Shown here: piece after piece, positions 20,900-26,449 of the stretch
Numbering within the stretch: the stretch's first letter is position 1
Layout of the letters: each line of letters opens with the position of its first letter
NCBI GenBank assembly: GCA_964352715.1
Contig: CAYGSU010000059.1
Span: forward strand, 1-26,449
Source of the DNA: JAVKBW01 sp964352715
GTDB lineage: Bacteria > Pseudomonadota > Alphaproteobacteria > UBA8366 > Aestuariispiraceae
Reading direction: 5' to 3'
Length of the DNA stretch: 26,449 nucleotides
Program-made: the position numbers and the translations under genes
Notes under the pieces: generated by a model
What the model was told of the DNA's origin: nothing
Databases searched by the model: none
Seen by the model: only the letters and a program-made list of their open reading frames with translations

Positions 20900-21649
20900 T
20901 CACGACCCGAACACTTTCTTCAAGACATCGGTAGTCCAGCGGGCCGGATCCTTGCGGATATCCGCTTCCTGCACGGCAAGATAGGTGAACAGACCATCCA
21001 GCGCCGCTGCCGAAGCATGGTCAGTCAGGTTGGCCTTTACATCGGGCATGAACGGAATTGAATCGTACTGACCCATCATCGAATCCAGTGCCTGGATGGC
21101 GCCGACCTCCTGCAGGGTTTCGTCGATGATCGGCCGCAATGCCGCTTCAATTGAAGAGCCTGAGGTTTTCTCGAGATATTGCGTAGCGGCATCGTCAGGC
21201 CCGTTGAGGATGCCGCGTGCATCATCCAGCGTCATTGCGCTGACGGCGTCGGTCAGGATGGTCCTGGCCTGCGGCATCGCTGCTTCGGCCGCCCTGTTCA
21301 TACGTGTTTCGACATCTTCACCAAGACCGCCGAAACCCAGCGGCTGCAGCACGTCCTGCACTTTCTGCAGGTTTTCCGGCAGCGGAATATGAACTGCGGG
21401 ATCGTCGAGATAACCGCCTGTCGCCCCCAGCGTCGAGGTCACCGCATCTGATCCGATGCGCAGGGCGTCCTTCAGAGCTGCGACGATTTCAGACTCGCTT
21501 AATCCACCCGCGCCGGACCCGCCGGTCGCACTGTTCAAAAGGCTTTTCGCCTGATCAAGCAGCGATTGCGCCTTTGCCGCTGTCGGCGCGCAGATTGCCG
21601 CGCCGCCGATAACCAGAAAGCGGCGGCGTGCGTGGAAGTCGGTTTTCAT
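20900..21649 (-). CDS. DUF4197 protein with Tat-like leader
   Basis: A 249-residue exported protein of the DUF4197 family (function unknown). The N-terminus MKTDFHARRRFLVIGGAAIC has a twin-arginine-like motif (RRRFLVI) and a hydrophobic stretch, suggesting Tat export, with cleavage near AAKAQ. The mature part shows family signatures: SLLDQAKSLLN, SESEIVAALKDALRIGSDAV (around 48-68), HIPLPENLQKVQDVLQPLG, LDDARGILNGPDDAATQYLEK, and the C-terminal ALDGLFTYLAVQEADIRKDPARWTTDVLKKVFG. The ATG at 21647-21649 follows AGGACACAG. It lies on the same strand as soxBDAG, 29 bases after the soxG stop, so read-through from the sox operon is possible, although the function need not be related. Confidence 0.87.
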   Translation of the reverse strand: MKTDFHARRRFLVIGGAAICAPTAAKAQSLLDQAKSLLNSATGGSGAGGLSESEIVAALKDALRIGSDAVTSTLGATGGYLDDPAVHIPLPENLQKVQDVLQPLGFGGLGEDVETRMNRAAEAAMPQARTILTDAVSAMTLDDARGILNGPDDAATQYLEKTSGSSIEAALRPIIDETLQEVGAIQALDSMMGQYDSIPFMPDVKANLTDHASAAALDGLFTYLAVQEADIRKDPARWTTDVLKKVFGS

Positions 21650-21678
21650 AATCTGTGTCCTGTTGCTGCGGGCCCTGC

Positions 21679-22266
21679 TCAAGCCCATTCATCCGCCGCC
21701 TTGACCAGATGCTTCCACAGGTAATCGGCGAAGCTCCACCTTACCATGATGTCGTAGGTCGGAGCATCATCCATCTGCAAAAGCCGGATCGTCGCCTTGT
21801 TGTAGAGCGAGCCGGCGCAGTTTCCGGTTTTAAACACCGAAGGATGCAGATCCAGCGGACACCCTTTCGCCAGCACATCTCGCGCCCGTTCGCCGGTAAC
21901 CCGGATGACTGTGTAATAATCGCTGACGTCGACCACTGCGGCATGCTTGCCGGCCAGCGCCTGTCGCAGCGCCACCAGCATTTTCTGTTCCGCGCCGTCT
22001 GCCGTAAAGATCAGCCATTCATCCGGCCCGACCCAGGTCAGGATCGAGGTTCCGGCAAAGGTCGAGGTATTGGCGACGGTCGGCAACTTGCCACCGACGA
22101 CGGTTTCAATGGCGCCGGCAAAGGCAGGGTCTTCGATCAGGCCGCGCACGGTCAGTTTGCCCAGAAAGGCACGTTCGGTGATCGCCGTTTTCGTTCCAAG
22201 CCACCCCGACCGACCGCTGAGCGGCGACCGCTGACGGGCAGAGCCATTTTCCACTGTATCAACCAC
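21679..22266 (-). CDS. soxG: sarcosine oxidase gamma subunit
   Basis: The gamma subunit (about 195 residues) of heterotetrameric sarcosine oxidase. It has the folate-binding GcvT-like fold seen in SoxG: SPLSGRSGWLGTKTAITERAFLGKLTVRG, TWVGPDEWLIF, the conserved VDVSDYYTVIRVTGERARDVLAKGCPLDLHPSVF, and DIMVRWSFADYLWKHLVKAADEW at the end. I set the start at GTG 22264-22266, nine bases after AAGGGG, which overlaps the soxA stop by eight bases and gives an N-terminus of usual length. An ATG at 22290 would add eight residues read from soxA sequence and has no ribosome binding site. It is last gene of soxBDAG. Confidence 0.92.
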   Translation of the reverse strand: MVDTVENGSARQRSPLSGRSGWLGTKTAITERAFLGKLTVRGLIEDPAFAGAIETVVGGKLPTVANTSTFAGTSILTWVGPDEWLIFTADGAEQKMLVALRQALAGKHAAVVDVSDYYTVIRVTGERARDVLAKGCPLDLHPSVFKTGNCAGSLYNKATIRLLQMDDAPTYDIMVRWSFADYLWKHLVKAADEWA

Positions 22267-25200
22267 GCGCCCGCACCCCTTCTTCGTCATAGAACACCGT
22301 ACCGGTGATGGTGACCTGTTCGACCCGGCCGGACATCAGGACAACCGGGAACTTCCGGCCCGTCAGGTTTTGACCGTCCTTCACCAGCGCCAGTGCGATT
22401 GACCGGCCGACATTCGGGCTGAAATAGCTCGACGTAACGTGACCGATGGTTTCCATCGGCGGTTTGGCCTTGGCCTCACGCACCAGATGCGCGCCTTCCG
22501 GCAGTACGAAATTCGGATCATCCGTCAAAAGACCAACCAGTTGCTTGCGCGCGGGCCGGCTTGTATCCGACCGGCTGTGCGATCGCTTGCCGAGGAAGTC
22601 TTCCTTCTTCTTCGATACGATCCAGTCCATCCCGAGATCCATCGGCGTTACCGTACCGTCGGAATCCTGACCGACGATGATGAAACCCTTTTCCGCCCGC
22701 AGCACATGCATGGATTCCGTGCCGTACGGACAAATATCGAATTCCTCACCGGCATCCATCAGAGCCTTCCAGACGGTCAGACCGTAGCGGGCCGGAACGT
22801 TGATTTCGTAGGCAAGATCGCCGGTGAAACTGATCCGGAAAATCCGCGCCGGAATGCCGGCGACCGACGCTTCCTTCATCGACATGAACGGGAATTTTTC
22901 AGGGTCCAGATCAAGCGCCGGCGCCAGCTTGGCCAGCACATCGCGGGCGTTCGGACCGGTAATGGTCGAAACCGCCCATTGCTCGGTCACCGACGTCGCA
23001 TAGACGTCCCAGTCCGGCCATTCGGTCTGCAGCCATTCCTCGATCCAGTTCAGTACCCGCGCGGCGCCGCCGGTCGTCGTGGTCATATGGAAATGGTTCT
23101 CACCCAGCCGTGTGGTCACGCCATCGTCGAAAACCATGCCATGTTCGTTGCACATGACGCCGTATCGGCAACGGCCGATGCCGAGTTTGTCCCAGGCATT
23201 GGTATAGAGCATGTTAAGCAGGCGAACCGCATCCTTGCCCTGTATATCGATCTTGCCGAGGGTTGATGCGTCCATGATGCCGACCGTTTTGCGAGCCTGC
23301 TTGCATTCACGCCGGACAGCGGCATCAATATCCTCACCCGCTTTCGGGAAATACCACGGCCGCTTCCAGTCGCCGACATCCTCGAACACTGCCCCGTTCG
23401 CAACATGCCATTCATGCATGGCAGTGCCACGTTGCGGGTCGAACAGATCGTGCGTGTTCTGGCCAGCCGCCGCCCCGAAGGTGAACGGCGTATAGGGCGG
23501 ACGGAAGGTCGTGGTGCCGACTTCGGGAATTTCCGCGCCACGGATCTCCGACATGATCGCAAGCGCGTTCATGTTCGACGTCTTGCCCTGGTCGGTTGCC
23601 ATGCCGGTCGTCGTATAGCGCTTCAGATGCTCCACCGACACATAGCCTTCGCGCGCCGCCAGATGAACGTCGGCGGCGGTCACATCGTTCTGGAAGTCAA
23701 GGAAGTGCTTGCGCTTGCCCTGCCCCAGCGGATGCACTGTCGGCACCGTCCAGATCGGCCGCAAAGGTTCTTCCGCCGGATGCGCCTTGACGCTTACAGC
23801 AGCAGCTTCCGGCGCGGTGAAACCGGCGGCCTTTGCCGCAGCAGCGCCTGCTTCGTGGCCTTCCTTCAGGCAACCCGGAAGATCGAACGTGCCGTTGGTC
23901 GACCCGGCGGTATGGGTCTGCTGGATCGTCGTCGCCGGCACGAAGCTGGCAATATCGTCGCGGTAACTCAGCTTGCCGCGCGACTGGCTGAACAGGTGAA
24001 CGGTTGGCGTCCAGCCACCGGACATTGCGACCGTCGAGGCCGACATGACATAGGGATCGCCTGAAAGTGAACCGCCGTCTTCCGACAGCGCAGCGATTTC
24101 GACGCCATGGATCCGCTTTGCGCCCCTTATGCCGACCACCGCCGACCCGGCATGAATCGAAACACCGGCCTTGCGCGCCGTTTCAACAACCTCGCCTTTC
24201 GGGTCGCGGCGCACATCGACAAGATCGACTTTCGCACCAGCCGCTGCCGCATCGATTGCCGTGCGGTAGGCGGAATCGTTGTTGGTGAAGACAACAAGCT
24301 CACGGCCCGGCAGAACGCCGTACCGGTTGATATAGGTGCGAACCGCATTGGCCAGCATGACACCCGGCCGGTCGTTATCGGCGAATACCAGCGGCCGTTC
24401 GATCGCGCCTTGCGCCAGCACAACCTGCTTTGCGCGGATTTTCCAGAACCGCTGACGCGGCACCGAGGTATCGTCCTGCGGGCCGAGATGATCGGTGACC
24501 CGTTCAACGGCAGTCAGAAAATTGTGGTCGTAGTAACCGACGACCGTGGTGCGCGGCAGAACCGTTACATTGTCCTTTCCGGCAAGCGTCGCGATTTTTT
24601 CATCCGCCCATTGCTTGCCCGACCGGCCGTCAATCTGCTGGTCATCGCCCAGCAACGCGCCACCGAACGAGGGCTGTTCGTCGCACAGCATGACCCGCGC
24701 ACCCGATGCTGCGGCTGTTTCAGCCGCTGCAATGCCGGCAGGCCCGCCGCCGACCACAAGAATATCGCAGTGCGCGTGCATCTGGGTGTAGGTGTCCGGG
24801 TCCGCTTCCGTCGGCGCCTTGCCGAGACCGGCTGCGTTGCGGATGACCTTTTCGTAGGTCATCCAGAGCGAGGGCGGCCACATGAAGGTCTTGTAGTAGA
24901 ACCCGGCCGGGAAATACTTCGCCATGACGCTGTTGATGGCGCCGACATCGAAGCCGACCGACGGCCAGCAATTCTGGCTTGCGCCGGTCAGCCCGTCGAA
25001 CAGTTCGATCTGCGTCGCCCGTGTGTTCGGTTCGGTCCGGTTGCCGGTGCCAAGCTGAACCAGCGCATTGGGTTCTTCCGCGCCGGAGCCGATGACCCCG
25101 CGCGGACGGTGATACTTGAAGCTTCGGCCAACCAGCCGCACGTCATTGGCCAGAAGCGCGGAAGCCAGCGTGTCGCCCTGGTATCCCTGATAGCGCTTGC

Positions 25201-25273
25201 CGTCGTAGGTGAAGGTGATCGGTTTGGATCGATCAATCAGGCCGCCTTCAGACAGCCGGTTCGACTGTGCCAT
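22259..25273 (-). CDS. soxA: sarcosine oxidase alpha subunit
   Basis: The 1004-residue alpha subunit of heterotetrameric sarcosine oxidase, a cytosolic enzyme that converts sarcosine, oxygen and tetrahydrofolate to glycine, hydrogen peroxide and 5,10-methylene-tetrahydrofolate. The N-terminal domain (20-100) is of the Fer2_4 type (YQGDTLASALLANDVRLVGRSFKYHRPRGV). It is followed by an NAD-binding Rossmann domain with VVGGGPAG at 173-180 and a second nucleotide-binding half (ELVVFTNNDSAYRTAIDAA). The C-terminal 400 residues form the aminomethyltransferase (GcvT-like) folate domain, beginning near WHVANGAVFEDVGDWKRPWYFPKAGED and including YGTESMHVLRAEKGFIIVGQDSDGTVTPMDLG. Length and order match the family. 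The soxD stop TAG is immediately followed by its ATG, with AAGGGGGG as ribosome binding site. Expression probably depends on glycine betaine or sarcosine catabolism, but no regulator gene is visible here. Confidence 0.97.
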   Translation of the reverse strand: MAQSNRLSEGGLIDRSKPITFTYDGKRYQGYQGDTLASALLANDVRLVGRSFKYHRPRGVIGSGAEEPNALVQLGTGNRTEPNTRATQIELFDGLTGASQNCWPSVGFDVGAINSVMAKYFPAGFYYKTFMWPPSLWMTYEKVIRNAAGLGKAPTEADPDTYTQMHAHCDILVVGGGPAGIAAAETAAASGARVMLCDEQPSFGGALLGDDQQIDGRSGKQWADEKIATLAGKDNVTVLPRTTVVGYYDHNFLTAVERVTDHLGPQDDTSVPRQRFWKIRAKQVVLAQGAIERPLVFADNDRPGVMLANAVRTYINRYGVLPGRELVVFTNNDSAYRTAIDAAAAGAKVDLVDVRRDPKGEVVETARKAGVSIHAGSAVVGIRGAKRIHGVEIAALSEDGGSLSGDPYVMSASTVAMSGGWTPTVHLFSQSRGKLSYRDDIASFVPATTIQQTHTAGSTNGTFDLPGCLKEGHEAGAAAAKAAGFTAPEAAAVSVKAHPAEEPLRPIWTVPTVHPLGQGKRKHFLDFQNDVTAADVHLAAREGYVSVEHLKRYTTTGMATDQGKTSNMNALAIMSEIRGAEIPEVGTTTFRPPYTPFTFGAAAGQNTHDLFDPQRGTAMHEWHVANGAVFEDVGDWKRPWYFPKAGEDIDAAVRRECKQARKTVGIMDASTLGKIDIQGKDAVRLLNMLYTNAWDKLGIGRCRYGVMCNEHGMVFDDGVTTRLGENHFHMTTTTGGAARVLNWIEEWLQTEWPDWDVYATSVTEQWAVSTITGPNARDVLAKLAPALDLDPEKFPFMSMKEASVAGIPARIFRISFTGDLAYEINVPARYGLTVWKALMDAGEEFDICPYGTESMHVLRAEKGFIIVGQDSDGTVTPMDLGMDWIVSKKKEDFLGKRSHSRSDTSRPARKQLVGLLTDDPNFVLPEGAHLVREAKAKPPMETIGHVTSSYFSPNVGRSIALALVKDGQNLTGRKFPVVLMSGRVEQVTITGTVFYDEEGVRARG

Positions 25274-25588
25274 CTATTTGCCCCCCTTCGGACCCGGAGA
25301 GGTGAGCGCATCCGAAACATCGGGCACCGGCTCGCCCGGCTTGTAATACGCCAGAAACTGGTCCGTTACGGTGTTGCGCACCGCATTGAACCAGCGCCGA
25401 CAGCCGGCGTCGTGCGACCAGCGTTCGTAGTGAACGCCTTTCGGATTCTTGCGGAAGAAGACATAGTCGCCCCATTCCTGATCCGACATCGACGCGTTGT
25501 TTTCCGGGCGAACAATGTGCGCTTCGCCGTGACAGTGAAATTCCACCGCCTCGCGATCGCCGCACCAGGGACATTTTATCTGCAACAT
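25274..25588 (-). CDS. soxD: sarcosine oxidase delta subunit
   Basis: The 104-residue delta subunit, which carries the structural zinc of the complex. MLQIKCPWCGDREAVEFHCHGEAHIVRP holds the zinc ligands: the CPWC pair (Cys6, Cys9) and the following His/Cys cluster. The body WGDYVFFRKNPKGVHYERWSHDAGCRRWFNAVRNTVTDQFLAYY is highly typical of SoxD. The start ATG at 25586-25588 follows GAGAGAAAAACC and was chosen over an in-frame ATG 15 codons upstream, because the family begins with ML(Q/I)xCPxC and the extra codons overlap soxB. It lies 10 bases after the soxB stop and directly abuts soxA. Confidence 0.96.
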   Translation of the reverse strand: MLQIKCPWCGDREAVEFHCHGEAHIVRPENNASMSDQEWGDYVFFRKNPKGVHYERWSHDAGCRRWFNAVRNTVTDQFLAYYKPGEPVPDVSDALTSPGPKGGK

Positions 25589-25598
25589 GGTTTTTCTC

Positions 25599-26449
25599 TC
25601 AATGCGCGACGGCGGCGGCAGCCGCCTCATCAATCAGGGCGCCGGTATGGAACCGCTCGAGGCCGAACGGGGCCGCGATCGGATGCATTTCTCCGTTTGC
25701 GATGGAATGGGCGAAAACATTGCCTGAACCAGGAGTGCACTTGAACCCGCCGGTCCCCCAGCCGCAGTTGAAGAACATGTTTTCGACCGGTGTTTTCGTC
25801 AGGATCGGCGATCGGTCGACAGTGACATCGACGATACCGCCCCACTGCCGCAGCATGCGCAACCGTGAAACGAACGGGAACAGTTCCACCAGCGGCCCCA
25901 TGATATGTTCCATCATGTCGAAACCGCCGCGCTGGGCGTAGGAAATGAAAGCATCCGTGCCGGCGCCGACAACCAGTTCACCCTTGTCGGACTGGCTGAC
26001 ATAGACATGCACCGCGTTCGACATGATGACGGTATCGATGCACGGCTTGATCGGCTCAGACACCATTGCCTGCAGCGGCAGGCTTTCCAGCGGCATCCGG
26101 AAACCGGCCATGTCTGCCATCACGGTCGAATGGCCGGCCGTCACGACGCCGACTTTCTTCGCACCGATGAAACCACGACTGGTTTCGACGCCCTTGACCG
26201 CGCCGTTCTCGATCTTGAAGCCGGTCACTTCGCAGTTCTGGATGATATCGACGCCCATTTCATCGGCCTTGCGGGCATAGCCCCAGGCCACGGCATCATG
26301 CCGCGCCGTGCCGCCGCGCCGCTGCAGCAGGCCGCCCATAACAGGGTAACGGCAATTCATGTTGATCAGTGGCACCATTTCCTTGACCTGCCCCGGCGTC
26401 AGGAATTCGCTGTCGATGCCGTTCATCCAGATCGCGTTGCCGCGCCGGC
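25599..26449 (-). CDS. soxB: sarcosine oxidase beta subunit, C-terminal two thirds (runs off the right edge)
   Basis: About 283 C-terminal residues of the flavoprotein beta subunit, which holds the catalytic FAD site and oxidises the sarcosine methyl group. The frame stays open to the window edge (RRGNAIWMNGIDSEFL), so the N-terminus with the GxGxxG FAD-binding site and the covalent flavin histidine lies outside. Visible are MNCRYPVMGGLLQRRGGTARHDAVAWGYARKADEMGVD, VVTAGHSTVMADMAGFRMPLE, VYVSQSDKGELVVGAGTDAF, and the D-amino-acid-oxidase-like end FFNCGWGTGGFKCTPGSGNVFAHSIANGE, which closes the flavin site. It is upstream gene of soxD-A-G in the normal operon order. Confidence 0.96.
   Translation of the reverse strand, partial: RRGNAIWMNGIDSEFLTPGQVKEMVPLINMNCRYPVMGGLLQRRGGTARHDAVAWGYARKADEMGVDIIQNCEVTGFKIENGAVKGVETSRGFIGAKKVGVVTAGHSTVMADMAGFRMPLESLPLQAMVSEPIKPCIDTVIMSNAVHVYVSQSDKGELVVGAGTDAFISYAQRGGFDMMEHIMGPLVELFPFVSRLRMLRQWGGIVDVTVDRSPILTKTPVENMFFNCGWGTGGFKCTPGSGNVFAHSIANGEMHPIAAPFGLERFHTGALIDEAAAAAVAH

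Noticed and set aside
22267..22290. ATG at 22290 as soxG start.
   Set aside because: It lies inside the soxA coding end without a ribosome binding site; the GTG at 22266 has AAGGGG at good distance and gives a typical SoxG N-terminus.
24107..25744. A 545-codon open frame on the plus strand opposite soxA, soxD and soxB.
   Set aside because: It lies fully antisense to strongly conserved sarcosine oxidase genes and its translation is rich in Arg, His and Gln without any domain. It is a shadow of high-G+C codon usage, like the long plus-strand frames opposite the M48 gene (2713-3699) and opposite the methyltransferase genes (15969-17210).
1..26449. CRISPR arrays, insertion sequences, integrases, phage genes, toxin-antitoxin pairs or rRNA.
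   Set aside because: I found no regularly spaced repeats and no transposase, integrase, Cas, phage or toxin motifs. The only repeats are the 28-base pair and short inverted repeats already listed.

Overview
The window looks like chromosome of an alphaproteobacterium with fairly high G+C. The evidence is a groESL operon preceded by both a CIRCE operator and an alphaproteobacterial-type heat-shock (sigma-32) promoter, a soxBDAG sarcosine oxidase operon, a methyltransferase/glycosyltransferase fusion, and GTG starts with good ribosome binding sites. I cannot name the genus. The window is cut inside groEL on the left and inside soxB on the right. Gene density is high and only one gap exceeds 300 bases (5684-6022).

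Left part (1-5683, all minus strand): groEL (partial), groES and their control region, then tRNA-Gly(CCC). Next comes a small block with an exported protein of unknown function and a membrane-bound AraC-type regulator. This block is bracketed by two nearly identical 28-base direct repeats, one of which is the 3' end of the next gene, so it looks like an insertion. Beyond it lie an M48 metalloprotease overlapping a DUF898 membrane protein, and a GNAT acetyltransferase.

Middle (6023-14310, all plus strand): a complete YnjBCD-type ABC importer (binding protein, fused double permease, ATPase), apaG, and two paralogous TrkH potassium channels on either side of argE. Two intergenic regions here can form unusually good RNA-like secondary structures: 5719-5821, and 10146-10189 directly in front of the first trkH.

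Right-middle (14323-18677, minus strand): a putative four-gene operon in transcription order of a flippase-like membrane protein, a SAM-methyltransferase/GT2 glycosyltransferase fusion, and two more SAM methyltransferases. The likely theme is assembly and methylation of a lipid-linked sugar or glycolipid, substrate unknown. This is the best candidate for an undescribed pathway in the window.

Right part (18856-26449): a 62-residue YjfB-like putative motility protein, a periplasmic cyclophilin, a secreted protein of unknown function with a possibly leaderless mRNA, a group 1 truncated hemoglobin, a DUF4197 protein with a Tat-like leader, and the sarcosine oxidase genes soxB-soxD-soxA-soxG, which oxidatively demethylate sarcosine to glycine and feed one-carbon units to tetrahydrofolate. 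All functional statements rest on motif recognition by eye, without database searches.
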